Of a DNA stretch of 64,000 nucleotides, positions 10,001 through 21,879 are shown in pieces. Source of the DNA: Escarpia spicata (taxonomy: Eukaryota; Annelida; Polychaeta; Sabellida; Siboglinidae); contig OZ023214.1 in the NCBI GenBank assembly GCA_963995525.1, positions 43,023,998 through 43,087,997 of the forward strand, written 5' to 3'. How positions within the stretch are numbered: position 1 is the first letter of the stretch; each line of letters starts with the position of its first letter. Both the position numbers and the translations under genes were made by a program. The notes under the pieces are model-generated. The model did not search any database. It was not told where the DNA came from and worked only from the letters and a program-made list of their open reading frames with translations.

Positions 10001-10650
10001 ATATTGCCTTTCATCTTGGTGCATATTTTTGGCAATAACGATAAAATTGGTAAATATGTTGTTCTGATGTGAGAAAACAAAACTATCGCAATAGTAATAC
10101 GCTATGTGGATTTACCACCTGTGTGTATGAAGCTACATTTGGCAATAGACGGTGTGCATTAGTTAATAGCTGTTGATGTAAACCACACGTTTAATCTAAT
10201 TAGACCACTCAGAGGCATGTGTTTGATGGTGTACGTTCTGCCTGTCGTGTAGAGAAGGCCATCGGCAGTGAGCAGGCAGTCGCACAGCAGCAGCAAGAAC
10301 TACAGAAGAAGATCCTGAGCATCCTCAACGGCAGTGAGAATGGCAGTGCACAGGGCGCGGCGTTCGGCGTCGCGGCACCATCGCAGCAGCACATGCCGTC
10401 GGCAAGCAGCTCGCAGGCGGCGACGACCATCAACTTCGACAACCCAAACGTGCAAGCGGCGCTCGACAACCTCATCTCAAGCAGCCCAAACCTGCTCAAG
10501 AACATCACGGCAGTGGCCGGGCAGCCAGGAGCCGTGGGTGACCCGTCTGGTCGGCCGAAGAGCTATGGTGCAGGACCACCTGGAAGGGGCGGCCCCGGCC
10601 CAGCTTATGGAGCATATGGCAATGACGCGGGACGACAGTTCAGATACTGA
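3905..10650 (+). CDS. NCOA5: Nuclear receptor coactivator 5 homologue, 3' eight coding exons (5' end outside window)
   Basis: The coding sequence joins 3905-4012, 4504-4597, 5554-5643, 5879-5968, 6657-6764, 7314-7513, 9549-9821 and 10253-10650, and the frame is kept through all seven GT-AG introns (452 residues plus a stop). Order of parts: an RRM end with RNP1 RGYGFVQY; an Arg/Pro/Glu-rich linker; an anticodon-binding-like domain (PAFDCVIIV to LNILHGTPQ, then EHRNMPLDDA); an LxxLL motif LLNLL; a Gln-rich stretch; and a C-terminal block INFDNPNVQAALDNLI. The HGTPQEHRNMP, LLADSRFLT and INFDNP blocks are hallmarks of NCOA5, a nuclear coregulator that in vertebrates binds oestrogen receptors and Rev-erb through an LxxLL-type motif. 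An RRM is not something I recall in the vertebrate protein. The start codon and the first half of the RRM lie left of position 1. The internal exons b to e all end in phase 2. Identity is very secure; single splice sites are read by eye. Confidence 0.95.
4504..4597 (+). CDS. NCOA5: NCOA5 exon b: RRM last strand and Arg/Pro linker
   Basis: The acceptor is TTTGTAG ending at 4503 and the donor is AG|GTATAA at 4598. The exon encodes DVKMAFEGQRK, the last RRM strand, and then the charged linker EEAPPRREYPPPRREPPR. Its last roughly 20 nt plus the donor are the founding unit of the tandem array that follows directly in the intron. Confidence 0.88.
4578..5115 (+). repeat. Minisatellite copying the exon b 3' end and 5' splice site
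   Basis: About ten imperfect units of roughly 50-57 bp run from the end of exon b into the intron. Each unit reads approximately GGAGGGAGCCCCCTAGAAG, then GTATGACACTTCAAACA, then TAAACCTGTTAGCCTAG. The first unit overlaps coding sequence. Most units keep an AAG|GTATG donor-like site; one has AAG|GCATA and two have AAATTATG. Units differ by point changes and small indels, so the array is not very recent. Confidence 0.9.
5554..5643 (+). CDS. NCOA5: NCOA5 exon c: Arg/Pro/Glu-rich linker
   Basis: The acceptor is CATCTAG ending at 5553 and the donor is CAG|GTGAGT at 5644. The exon is 90 nt and begins and ends in phase 2, so it can be skipped without a frameshift. It encodes DGPPYERPYGRPPFERERD followed by RSPLRERDIY, a low-complexity charged linker like the RD/RE-rich region of vertebrate NCOA5. 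Confidence 0.88.
5879..5968 (+). CDS. NCOA5: NCOA5 exon d: Arg/Pro linker
   Basis: The acceptor is CACAACAG ending at 5878. The next AG, at 5885-5886, would run into a stop, which fixes this choice. The donor is CAG|GTAAGT at 5969. The exon is 90 nt and phase 2 to phase 2, the same size and phase as exon c. It encodes HADMFEREPIAEPYMRPL and then PHPRDPYFEPR. Confidence 0.86.
6657..6764 (+). CDS. NCOA5: NCOA5 exon e: start of the anticodon-binding-like domain
   Basis: The acceptor is TTCTTACAG ending at 6656 and the donor is TTAG|GTATGT at 6765. It encodes RDPFPPPEVSRPPLRHG, then the start of the conserved domain, ERPAFDCVIIVTTPKL, which aligns with the DCSVIVVNKQ segment of human NCOA5. The exon is 108 nt and in phase 2 at both ends. 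Confidence 0.92.
6800..7075 (+). repeat. CA-rich compound microsatellite (ACACACGC / CAGGCACACAC)
   Basis: An intronic alternating purine-pyrimidine tract built from CA, CACG and GCAGGCACACAC units, with CGCG dinucleotides towards its 3' end. The long reading frames here on both strands (His/Thr-rich or Val/Cys-rich) are by-products of the repeat. Confidence 0.95.
7314..7513 (+). CDS. NCOA5: NCOA5 exon f: anticodon-binding-like domain core
   Basis: The acceptor is GCCTGCAG ending at 7313 and the donor is CAAG|GTATGT at 7514. It encodes GYAEMIERRLKSSALLSD to LTLNILHGTPQ. The HGTPQ end matches the MFGTPQ element of human NCOA5, where the fold resembles the class II tRNA-synthetase anticodon-binding domain. 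It is more GC-rich than the flanking introns. Confidence 0.93.
9549..9821 (+). CDS. NCOA5: NCOA5 exon g: domain end and LxxLL motif
   Basis: The acceptor is ACCTCCAG ending at 9548 and the donor is GCAG|GTTCGT at 9822. It encodes EHRNMPLDDAIVLIARNFEAY, an Ala/Pro linker, and HTVYLLNLLADSRFLT. LLNLL is an LxxLL box at the same place as LINLL of human NCOA5, the motif used for nuclear receptor contact. Confidence 0.93.
10253..10650 (+). CDS. NCOA5: NCOA5 last coding exon
   Basis: The acceptor is GTCGTGTAG ending at 10252, and the TGA stop is at 10648-10650. It encodes a Gln-rich coil (SEQAVAQQQQELQKKILSIL), a Ser/Ala linker, the conserved INFDNPNVQAALDNLI block, and a Gly/Pro tail ending GRQFRY. 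The human protein ends with the same kind of block and a short aromatic tail. Confidence 0.93.
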
Positions 10651-10905
10651 TGATGCCGTCATGTCATTTTACCATGTATAACTTATGGGTAACTTTCATA
10701 GTATTCTGTGTAGTGAACCCGTATGTGTTGGACTATCTGGAAGACAGTACTTGTGTCGTGAGAAGTAAACAGCGTATCATCCGGCTGGTGCGGTTAACTT
10801 AAGATGTTTTAGTGTTCCAATCCAAAGTAGAATATTGTAACAGGCAGCAGCATATGAATGTATTTGATATATCACAAATGGTAGAACAAAGCATCGTTTG
10901 TGAAT

Positions 10906-10911
10906 AATAAA
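10906..10911 (+). terminator. Candidate NCOA5 polyadenylation signal
   Basis: A canonical AATAAA lies 256 nt after the stop, followed by a T-rich stretch. A second AATAAA at 11675-11680 is an alternative for a longer 3' UTR. Confidence 0.5.
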
Positions 10912-10930
10912 TGTTTTTACTGTTAGCCAA

Positions 10931-13353
10931 TATGAATTGCAAATCGTGCGTGCAGTTGTGAATTTAATATTGCGTGCTCGAAATATATGTATTATCAGTT
11001 GTCTTGACATGATTTAGCGAACTCTGAATCGTTTTTTGAAAAGACGAAGATCTTTTACATGGTGACAAACGTGCCTGCATTGTTTGTGTTCGCGTGTGTT
11101 GCAGTACAAACACAAACCTAAATCATAGATTACTAAATGTACAGGGCAGCATTATTCTTTTTTGAAAGGAGAGCTTTTAAACCTCTGCCATACATTTTTG
11201 TTGGCTTTATGTTTCCCGTAGTGGCATGCGTATTGGTATAAAATGTACAAATCTTCGGCAAGAAGATATTAAAATTGTATTCTTTTGTACGTTTTATTTT
11301 AACCAAACCTGCTCCATAGTGAAGCGAAGCACAAGCAGCTAAACTCAGGAAAATGAGACCGCCTTTTTTCACCAAGTTAAACATGATGCCTTTTCGTTTT
11401 GAATGATGCGCGGAAGTTACTGTGTACACTAATGATAAAGCCAGATCATGTCGTCAGCAGGACAACACACATAGTGCGCAACAAAAAACATCCAAACGCA
11501 CAGCATTTATGTAGAAAAGCTAGAGTGTTGTTCACTTAATAAGTCGGTTCGTTTGTCCACTTTTGAGACGTTTTTTGTCTCGTAAAATGTATTGACATAG
11601 TTAAGTGTTGAATAGATGCGCGAATGCGATTGTTGGTCATTGTGCTGGTAGTTGTCACAAGTCCTTGTAGACTGAATAAAAGTTCTGCAGCCTTTGCTTC
11701 CACAGTACAACGTTTTCTGGTTTATTGGATTCGATTTCAAGTGAAGGCTATGAGTTGGTGATGGTAAAATCAATATGTTATTGGTATATTCGTGCTTAGT
11801 CCATCATGTGGCATTTATTGAATTATTCGTGCCACTGTAAATAAGTCGAACCAGACATGACGATTACCCAACATTGAAGTATCGCGTAGTCGGATTACGT
11901 TTCATGGTGGATTGTTTGATTTCATTCGTTCGACACTGATCGTTTTTTTAGTTATCTGATTGTGAGTTAACGCATAACGTAGCCGGGCTTGCGTACCATT
12001 CTGCCAAACGTGAGAACAAACATTTACGCCGGTTTTAAAGGGGAATTGAAACACAGCTGTTTTAGGCCGTATATTTAATTACTTACTATATACGTTTGCA
12101 TTAATAATGACAGAAACCAACTCATTTATGAGACAAACTGGAAAAACAAGATTTTGTTTGATGCCTAAATCAGCAAACTAGAGTACTACGAATCACCATT
12201 TTTTATTTGATGCAATTTCCTAGTGAGTGGTTTGGGTCGCGTCTATCTAACCAACGGAGATTTTTCGATTTTTTTTTCTCATAAATAGACATTTTTTTCA
12301 GAAAAAAATGGATCCTTATTACACAATGCATTCCCTGTACAGGTCAACAAGTAATTTGTTTGTGCATACGAAATAAAAAAGAGAAACAAAAATTTATTTA
12401 GCCAATGAAAATGTAGAATGAGCGATAAAAGAAACGCTAGCCTCAATTCCAAGGCGCCGTGAGGTGGCAGCACTGGCCCCTCACTAGGGCCTAGAATATT
12501 AAGCCCCTGCCAACGTTACTGGTAGGGGCTTTACCCCAGATTCGGGTAGAGACGATGATTGGCTCTAAGGCCAACTGTGAAATAACAAATTAAATAAGGA
12601 TACACTTTTATCAGATATTCAACATTAAACTTATATTGAAACATGTCACACACAAAATAAACCGACATTAAATTTTTTTGTAGTTTAATGCCTTTTAATA
12701 ACATCCATATTCACGCCGGGAAGCGCACTCATGATTGTTTTTCTATCATCAAAACAATTTCAGATCGATTAATGTCGACACCGAGACATTGTTTCTTCAG
12801 TTTTCAAGACTCGGCTATAAAACATGATTAATCCTTAGGCCTGTAGCGATTCATTGTTTTTAGTTAGGTCAACATAGTTTGCATGAATCGCCATGCAAAT
12901 AATATTCCAAAGTTGTGTCACGTTGAAAATCGAAACTACGTCAAAAGCAAACATTATGCTGCGTTCCAATTACCTTGTGTATACTGTGACTACGACATCG
13001 TAACCCCTTCGTTGACCCAGTTGCATAAATTTACAAGTGGTAAACTCGAGAAGTTCGTGAACTTCCAGTTCGCTAAGTCGTGTTTACGATATAAACGAGC
13101 CCATTGGACTGCAGCGTTATAGTGTAAACAGTTTCGAAGCTACCCATTTCGCACAACTGCTAATTGTCAAAACATCAAAGGGCACATGTTATTATGGAAG
13201 TGTTTTAGGGCATATTTGTGATCCAAAGGAAGCTTTGAAAAGCACCTGCCTCACTCGGCTGTTGTCACATGTGGAATGTGTGTTAAACTGCCCATGCTGG
13301 TGCAGTTTGTGACGCTGTTTTGAAAACCAAAGTGTGTAAATAAATGCTTTTTT
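10931..13353. other. Intergenic; no gene recognised
   Basis: AT-rich sequence downstream of NCOA5. Frames of 60-98 codons occur on both strands, but none resembles a known family. The largest plus-strand one, 12883-13122 (79 residues, with LPCVYCDYD), has no recognisable domain. A 100-bp segment at 12616-12714 recurs at 35476-35577. Confidence 0.6.
12616..12714 (+). repeat. Dispersed 100-bp repeat, copy 1
   Basis: Starts TATTCAACATTAAACTTATA and shares more than 90 percent of positions by eye with 35476-35577. The second copy lies directly behind a THAP-like remnant. Confidence 0.8.
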
Positions 13354-15410
13354 AGTCCTTTGGCCGAAGGTCCAAGGGACTATTGCCATCACTCTGCGTC
13401 CGCCGTTAGCTGCTGTATCTCAGAAACCGTTCAGCAACTTTTTCTCTAATTTTGCATAGACATATCTTAGGGCACTGCCACTATGCACAAGAAATCTGTA
13501 TTTGATTGAATAATTTTAAGGGCTCCCTAGGGCCTCCAAGGACCCAAAAACTTGTAAAAATGTAACATTTGGCCAATTTTTTCAAAAAACTGTTCAGCAA
13601 CTTTTTTTTCAAAGTGCAAAAGTTTTTCATTATCTAGTGATGTGGTTTTGAGAAGGGCCCTTGAAACCATCCCCAACAGTAGATTTTGTTTATTAATGTG
13701 CCACAAAGTTAACACCAAGACTAATCTCTGCAGCCTAGTGCTACTGTTCCATTGAGACCTTGACTAATCTTTAATTGGTCACAGCGTCCAGGCAGAGTAG
13801 ACACCCCCAACAGTAGATTTTGTTTAATGTGCCACAAAGATGTATTGTCTGTAGAAACCTGTAGGTGACAAACATAGAAAATTAATATTCTGTCACCTGT
13901 AGGTGACAAACATAGAAAATTAATATTCTGGACAACTATAGAGTGAAATATCCTACACTTTATTGATATCAAATGCATTCTACTGTTTTGTTTACGCTTG
14001 CCATGCCTTGTGTAGACATGGTACTGTGTAAATTAATTGTATCAATATAGACTAATAATTACAGATTCACAATATAGTTGACACCTGAAACAACCAAATG
14101 TCAACCATTAGAAGAGTTGACATAGTTCCGCTATACACAAGCAAGAAATCTGTATTTGATTTAATCATTCTAGTGTCATCAGCATATAGTAGAACATACA
14201 TTTTCTACATCATCATCACTAAGGTTGTTGTAAATTTAGGCAGCTGCCATGTCAAGTCCATTATAATTGTGACTAACAGTGTTCAAAATTATTCAGGTAA
14301 ATAGCAAATAACAAAGGACACAAGTTTTCTCCTTGCCATACCTCTACACATGAGAAGAAAGCTGACACAGCCTGGCCATGATTTAGCATTTTTGTATGTT
14401 GTATACAACTTTCAACACAATACCATTAATACCGCATGAAATTATCTTAGACCACAGGGAGGACCGGTCTACTAAATTAAATGCTTTCTTAGAATCGATG
14501 AAGGCACAAGAAAGCCTTTTGCGTCGAGACAAGTACAATTCAACCAATACTCATATTTGAACACTGCCTGTTCTTCACTTATTACATTTGCTTTGTTTAG
14601 GTATGTGGTCAGTCTGGTGTTCTGAACAATCACTAAGGATTAATGAACACTTGTGCAGAATGTCACCCATTTAGCAGGTTTAATTGATCTATTCAGCAAT
14701 GATGACACTGCTTAAGCCTCACTCTGGACACTGTCACTCACAGTGTTGTGTATTGTCTTAGTTGGTGCGTTGAGCTAATCTACTTAACCATGAATCAGTG
14801 GTGGCTCTGGTTGTGTATTACACCCCCAGCTGTGGAGCTAAGATTCTCTGCCTGCTATTGTTTGATGGAAACTGTGACTAATCTGTAATTGGTCACTGGC
14901 AGTAGCTTGTGTCAACAGACAGCATTAAGCCACTAGACCCCTGTTAAACTGGACAGTTGCCTGTAGGTTTTAAACTGTGTCAAACAGTGAGTCTACCTTT
15001 TGTTCTCAAATAATCTGTCCTCTTAGTTTTACACATGAAGACATAATCTGGCATAACTTGATAAGTCTTTGGAGCAGCACATTTGCAACATCACATACAT
15101 ATTACATACTGTGTGCCACATTTGAATGTTGTGCATGTAATATTTCCATGCAATCCATTTGCATATGTAATGTAAAATTTCAACAGCCGATTTCTTCATT
15201 TTCACTTTTTGATCCCTACCATGTTCAATGCTCCATAACTTTGCCAATTTTTGTAGCAGTCATATTTTTTGAAACCGTGTAAAGCACCCTACGAAACCTT
15301 TACAAGGATGTAAGAAAACAATGTTACAATTTTTCCGACTTATCACTCATTTAGTCAGCCGGGGTCACATATAGACGTATTAGTCCAAAGGACTTCAGGG
15401 CCACTTGGCC
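13354..15410 (+). mobile_element. Dispersed repeat family A, copy 2
   Basis: It begins AGTCCTTTGGCCGAAGGTCC and ends at about GTCCAAAGGACTTCAGGGCC. It shares the 5' 200 bp, the CTGTGACTAATCTGTAATTG block (14871-14890) and the 3' 400 bp with the copy at 854-3823, but has its own internal sequence, including a LINE fragment on the other strand (14270-14630) and a duplicated 33-bp stretch (TCTGTAGAAACCTGTAGGTG region, 13848-13930). Confidence 0.7.
14270..14630 (-). pseudogene. Non-LTR reverse transcriptase remnant
   Basis: Reading the minus strand gives SRRKRLSCAFIDSKKAFNLV and then DRSSLWSKIISCGINGIVLK, the 'AFxDxxKAFD' block of LINE reverse transcriptases and the strand after it. Stops and frame changes interrupt it on both sides. 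It lies inside repeat family A copy 2. Confidence 0.75.
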
Positions 15411-18400
15411 CATTTTTTATAAATCTGTATTGCGATATGTATAGTAGCACAACTATCAGGGTGCGTATCATTACAGCCCTAATTCTTAATAGTTATTACG
15501 AACATCCGTCATCTTTCAATACTGTTTGCAACCAGGCTTGACACATTCCTGTGAAATTTTTTGTAGGCAGGGCAGTGGGAAAAACCCAGGAAAATTAGTA
15601 TTTACCGATAATACCCGGTAATAAGTCATAAACCGTAGATAAGGCCATAACTGAGATTAACATTGGCTAGTTCCTATAAGTAAACCTGGTTCTTTTGAGA
15701 AGATAGTTAATAGCATTCTTAAGCAAACGGTTGGGCTGGTTTGTAATTTAGGCTTAATCCTTGTATTTTGTAAAAGCAGGAGCCTGCCACTCCCTTTGCT
15801 GATAGCAGAAGGATGGACAGAGATAAGGTAGCTTTAAGTGGACATCTCAAAGGAATGCAGAAAGTTGATTGTCATGCAGGGATCCCCTCATCTCATACAC
15901 AGGGACCCACTCTAGTAATTCCAAGCTGATGTCCTTACATATACTCACACCTGCACAAATACCCATTGAATAGTCCAGTTAATGCTATTTTATCTCCGGC
16001 CACCCTTTCTGCTACCTGCAAAGGGAGTCCTACTGTGCAGGTGGCTCGTGGCTAGTACTGACTGGGCATCTGTATCTTATATCACATTAAGCCAACGCAT
16101 TTAGGCTGTAACACTAATATTCAGTATTGTACTTGTATAATGAGCCCTGCACCAGGAGTACCACAGGCTAAGAACCAGCTGTGGTCGTTTTCTGACGAGC
16201 CCAAAATCTGTTCCAACTTGCAGTCTGCTGGGGGGGGGGGGGGGGAAACATGTACCTTCCCTAAAGTGCATATAAGTAATATAACGCAGCAACCTCGCCC
16301 AGTCTCGGTAAACCTACAGATTCTGTTCCTGAAGCACTGATCAATTATCACCATGAGTGGCAGAAGTAGAAGGCCTGTTAACAGTATATTTATGGTTGAT
16401 GTACAGTCTTAGCAACATGTAGAGGTGAGCATGTAACAACATTGCCTGTACATGTAGACAGCCTATTGAATATCTCTTAGAATGTAATGTCTGTTGCTGT
16501 TTTCAGTCACACTTTATTATGTTTGTCCAGTATTTACTGTAAGTTCATTCTGGTGATGGTACAGTGCCTTTTATTGCAACACAGTTTCAAATATAATTTT
16601 TTCAATAGTTTATGCAAATTTTTCTCGTTTTTTTCTCCATTATTTGAGGGTTTTACCGGTATTTACCACCTGTTTGCCACCACTCCCTTCCCGGTTCGAT
16701 TGTCCAACAATTAAAACGATCGCGTGGCGGAATCGGGAAGGGAATCGTGATCGGGGCGCTTCCAGGCTCTCTGATGACGTATCACCAAACGGTGAGCAAC
16801 TCTTCTTTACGTCTACAGTTGGACAACGTCGGTGGAACAGATTCGTCCAACGCGCGCGCAACCAATCTTTCGACGTAGAAGGTCGTCAGTGGTGCGTTCT
16901 GACTAGCGTTTTACAGCTGAACTTATTCAACGAAGCATTTAATACGTGGAACGTGTTTATTAATGTGTAGTTACCATTGGGTACACAAATATAATTTGTA
17001 ATTAAGAAAAAAATCAATCTTAGGAGATTATTACCATGGAAACTTCGCTTTGTAATAAACTGCATCAGTCGCAGTGTCGTCCGAAACTGGACGTCTTTAA
17101 TTTCGAAGTGGAACTAGTTTCCACATGCATCACTGATCTTTTAAAATTCACGAGAATTTATTAATTTGTTTAAATATGTACTTAACAAAATTGTTGTAGC
17201 ACGAACTGCTTATATAATACAGTGCATTTACGTAAGTGGAATATATGCAAACTACACAACAAATGCAGTCGCTGTCGCCGTGTTCGACGACTATAGGGAT
17301 GAGACTTGATAATGTTTCCGTGTTTTACAAAATACATGTATTGGGAGAATAACAAGTACCTTCAATGAATATCGGAGTGGGCATATCATGGTTAACGATT
17401 TAAAAAAAAGACTGACATCTGTTTTCAGATAATCTGTATTGACACCTAATTTATGCCACGGAGATAATAAAATGAAATGATATTGTCATCATGTTGGTAG
17501 CGAGACGGCCATACTCACGGACAGTAATTTGAGTAGCGGATGCAGTCATCGTGGCATGTGGTACACTCCAGCCACCAAATAAGTCTTAGTTCACCAACAC
17601 TCACTTTGATATACCAGCCCAGTGGTCGTCTGGTTGATTTGGGAATTGAATTGCCGCAAAGAAATTATATAAACTAACTATTCTCTAAATATAGTTTACT
17701 GGGAACCGTGTAGTACTCAAAGTATGCGTTTGAAGTAGGGTGCCTTCATGCGAACGTGTGAATAATCAAGACGATTCCCAAAACTGTTTTCGTAAAGTTA
17801 AAAACACTTTACACATGTATAAGGTGGCACCATCTTCTTGGTATCATTTGAAAGCACTGTTTTTCTTCTTCCCTAACTAGAAAACCTAGATATTGTAATC
17901 CTAACCATTTCGTGGTGGAGGGTCAAATATTTTCGGCTGCCATCGCAGACTACACAATATGAGCACATACGTTTTGTTCCGCAGCGAGCCATTTTTTAAC
18001 TCGACATTATGCTTAATTATCGTTGGAAGTCTGATTTTGATTGAATATCAGCTCACAATTATGTGTAGGCCCTATAATCTGCAAGTAGTTATTTAGACTT
18101 GATCCTACGTTAAGTTATTTGCAGAAATCACAAAACTTAACTGGCTCGGTTTTAATAAGTTCAAATTGGAAAAAAAATCTTTCTTGATAATATCGAGTGA
18201 CAAACTATATAGCGGTCGAAAAGAATATTTTTATGTAGGTAAGATTACATTTCGTAGCTTGGTAGATGGTGGTGACAACCAAAGCAAACTATTATACGGA
18301 TTTATACAGAATTTCATGTTAAAAATACGGATTGTAACCTAAACACGTGCCATGTCTACTGCTAGACACAACTATGTATGCACTTGCATCAAATTGGGTA

Positions 18401-18839
18401 TGTATTCACTACACTAGTCGTATTTACACAAATATACCACGATTCCGTTGCCTCGGTCGTCAGAATGTACTCGCTTCTACTTTTATAATAGAGCTCTGTT
18501 TGGAAATCGTCGTTTGCGCGATAATAAAACTATGGCGACTAAATCCTCAGGAGCTCAAGCTCCAAATTGCAATAAACCATAAACATTACATACACCACGA
18601 CACGCAGAAATGCAATTCGACAAAACCCTTTTTGTGGAGGGGACGTAGCTGTAGTTTCGGATGATTTAAAGTGACGGGGAGTTCATTCCATTTTGGGCTC
18701 AGATACTGAGAATACTCGTTTGCCCAGGTTTATAGTTCCCAAATATATAAGTTGCTATGGAAGAGGACGCCAACAGTCGCAAAAAAATACAATGTGAGAA
18801 AGAAATCTTACTACAGTGTATAATCAACAAGTGCATGAT
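15411..18839. other. Intergenic; no gene recognised
   Basis: No coding segment that I can support. It contains a run of 16 G at 16230-16245. Short frames at 16121-16354 and 16640-16970 overlap on both strands and show no domain. Confidence 0.55.
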
Positions 18840-19440
18840 AACGTTTTCCTCTTAGACGGCTTGCACTTCGGGCGCCAAACGATCAGATATTAATCTACGA
18901 CCCCGCGAGTGTAATGTAAGACCACGTTTAAAAACATAACCCATATATGTAAAGGTTTCCCCAATTTTTTTAGGTAAATCCATTGTTAGCAACGTAGCAC
19001 GTGAAGCACGCGTCAAGCGGAAAACGTCACTTAACAATCGGAGCAAACACGCGCTCGCGGCAAATGCTTCTGGAAAACGGCCCCTGCGTCATGGACTTAG
19101 TTGCACAAAGTAGACGCTGTCACAATAAGCTTATGCCTACCGTCATGCCAATACCATACTATAAATAATAATACAAATATTATATGACAATTATACACTA
19201 TCACGACTAGGGCCTATCGATGAACATGAATTTCACTTTCTCTCCTACCTTCGTTATTCTGAAGAGAACAAATATTGTTGCACGTGCGTGACGCGTTTGG
19301 CTACGTCTTATTACGTGCATTGAAACCATCGCATGCCTAAATGAGCACGTTATGATGTTTATGTATGGACTGTTTTCTAACATTTTGTAAACATTGCTGT
19401 CACGACTGTCACGTGTGAATACCAAGTTATCCCGTAGGGG
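18840..19440 (+). repeat. Dispersed repeat family B, copy 1
   Basis: Blocks such as CATATATGTAAAGG (18941 region), CACACTATCACGACTA-like sequence at 19194-19210 and CTACCTTCGTTATTCTGAA at 19244-19262 recur in order at 21880-22440 with about 70-80 percent similarity by eye. No coding frame is shared by the copies. Confidence 0.6.
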
Positions 19441-19559
19441 ACGGACATTTTTGCTAGTTGATAATAGTAATTAGTCTTATAATATTGTGTATGTGCAATC
19501 CTTTGGTCTGTCCGAAACGCGTTACAAAAAGGTTTACAATATATAATACTCAGTTTAAT

Positions 19560-19990
19560 CCATGAAAGCAATTTTTTTAAAGATGTTCTTCAGCGCTGCC
19601 TTAAAATACGCAGTGGTGTCACACTGTTTGACCGACCGAAGGAGAACTGTTCCAAAGTATCAGTGCCACTTTGGAGAAGGAACTGTCTCCAAATGACTTG
19701 CTGTGTGTCGTTGGCGCAGTTAGCAAACCCGAATTATGTGACAGCAGGGAGCTCGTGTGTTGATATTCAACAACAAGTTCTGGTATATACGGCGGCGCAA
19801 GTTTAATTGCGAAAAAATCGGGCAATTAAGATGTAATTTATGGTTAGGCAAAATGTGACAGAGGTCACGCAGACAATTTTTATAGTGACGTTGGCAGGGG
19901 CGTGTCCAGAGAAGATAGTGTGAGGGGGCACAAAACCTCCACACTGGCGGCCGAACCAAATTTGTGTCAAAAACTGCTGTCACGGGGGGA
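19560..19990 (-). pseudogene. LINE C-terminal (post-RT) remnant
   Basis: The minus strand reads LAPPYIPELVVEYQ, then THSKSFGDSSFSKVALILWN, then TAYFKAALKNIF. This is the 'GxRxFxxxAPxLWNxLP' and 'FKxxLKTxLF' tail found at the end of many LINE proteins. The upstream part is frame-shifted. Confidence 0.75.
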
Positions 19991-21044
19991 TAGAAGCTCT
20001 AGAGTGGCACGATCACATGGGCCCATACAAAAAGGTATGCTGGCACGGTAAATTCCAAAGGTCTAGGGGGGCATGTGCTCTCAGGCCCCCTCCAGACATG
20101 CCCATGGTCGCATGGTTGGTTTCTGTATCCACCAGTTGCCGAAAAACACCATACGCTACGACAGATTGACGTGTAAAAGACGAAACACTCACAACGCACC
20201 CTTTATAACCAACTTTTGAACGCACTAAGCACTATTTTGACATCAACACCACGTATAAAATGTTGCGGCTGGTGGAAACTAACCACGACGGCGGCGTGGA
20301 CTCGTTAAAAAAAATCGCGTAGATTCGCACAAAGAGAAAGGGTCTGGAGATACATGTGTTTTGGAAGAACTGTGATAGTTTCGTCTCGTCTAATTCGTGT
20401 TGCGAAAAAGTAAATATTTCAAAAATGATGTCACCAACCAATTCTGGGGTTTGAAGGCTAACTGTCAACCCGGAAATTGGCATGGGAAAGTTCGTTCGAC
20501 CATGTAAACATACACGGTGGGTTAAACCAGTTGAGTAAGCAGTTTTAATGTAGTTATGTTTGCTGTTTAGTGTCGGCGTGAGCCCGTTTATTCATGATTC
20601 AAAAATTTAAAGCTGTCCGTGTAATTCTAGACTTTGCTCATCTCAGGTTCACTTCGCGATGACCTATCGGTATAGTTTTGAATTCGATATACTACCTCGT
20701 TTGTGCAGATTAAAGTGTTATATAATGAAATCATGATATACAAAATTAATATTCCCTTTTTGTTCGCCTGATACAAAATTCGGCAGAAAACGGACTACAC
20801 GTATGACTTAAAGTATTCGCACATTACCTATTTGAACATCACGATAGACATGTAGCTGATACGTTCAATGCAGTCTTTCATTAAGCCGATTACACGCAGT
20901 ACTACATATTTGAACATCAACGAACCTGGTTCACGTTGAACTAAAATTAATGAATTTGCAGATACACCATGAATACTATATTTGAATATAGTATTCTTGA
21001 GTCACCTTTAATATACAGCTGTTTTACCATGACGCTGGAATGAG

Positions 21045-21415
21045 AAGTCTGTTGAGAGGACTGTTGCCACGGTCCCGAGAGAAATGGTTGTGGCAACGGT
21101 GAGGTGGAAGGGAAACCACTAGGAACCCCGGTATAGTGGAAGCAATGCACGAGACAACAAAAGGAAGAATAATCGTTGGACCGGGTATGTCGGAAGAAAT
21201 TAACATCGTTTTGAGGCAAAGGACAACCATTTACTCGTGGTGAGGAAATGTATAAGCATGAAGCTCGGCAACAAGGATCAGAAAGATGATAGCGTCAGGA
21301 AGGAATTACACGTGGTGGAGTGGAAGAACATGCTCACAAAATATGGCCTGTGAGTGAGCTTGAAGAAGACGTTTTGTGGGTTGCAGAGCAACAGTATAAC
21401 TAATCTGTCTCACAC
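21045..21415 (+). pseudogene. Non-LTR reverse transcriptase remnant
   Basis: The plus strand reads TVPREMVVATVRWK, then in another frame TTKGRIIVGPGMSEEINIVL, then RKELHVVEWKNMLTKYGL. These are consecutive RT palm and thumb blocks with the catalytic YADD section missing between them. It is the same RT type as 22480-23075. Confidence 0.7.
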
Positions 21416-21879
21416 TATTTCATAAAGGGAGCCCCGATTAAGGACTGCCGCACGGTTTTCCGCCATTAGAGACTGGTCATCACGTGGTCCAATTATTACA
21501 CGCTGGTTCTGCAAATTCGCGATTGAAGGCTACGTTCGTTTAAAATGAATCTTCTACCATTGTGATTGTGTAACATTCTGTTACACATCTTTGAACTAAA
21601 CAGAACGAGTATTGGACGTGTGTTACCATTATATTTCTCCTACTTTATGCCTAAGTGGATACTAGTTCCGGTTGCGCGAGTGGATGGCGAAAATGGAATA
21701 CACAAGGATCTTAACTGAATATTAAAATACAGTTTTAATGTCACTGTCGCCAAAGCCCATATTTTAGATCGATTGATGAAGCGTAGGCCTAGGCCTACAG
21801 ACTAATCAAACACATATTGTGTGTGCTAACTAATATACTATAATCGAGCTGGTATATATATATGCGGGGTAGGTTAACA

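Noticed and set aside
12883..13122. 79-codon plus-strand frame with Cys residues (LPCVYCDYD)
   Set aside because: No recognised family, no partner exon and no conserved copy in the window.
16121..16970. Overlapping frames on both strands in a region of mixed composition
   Set aside because: No domain, no splice context, and one is created by a G run.
19893..20105. Possible hAT-like element with ends CAGGGGCGTGTCCAGAG and, inverted, CATGGGCATGTCTGGAG
   Set aside because: The ends match only partly and the 8-bp flanks do not agree, so a true element cannot be supported.
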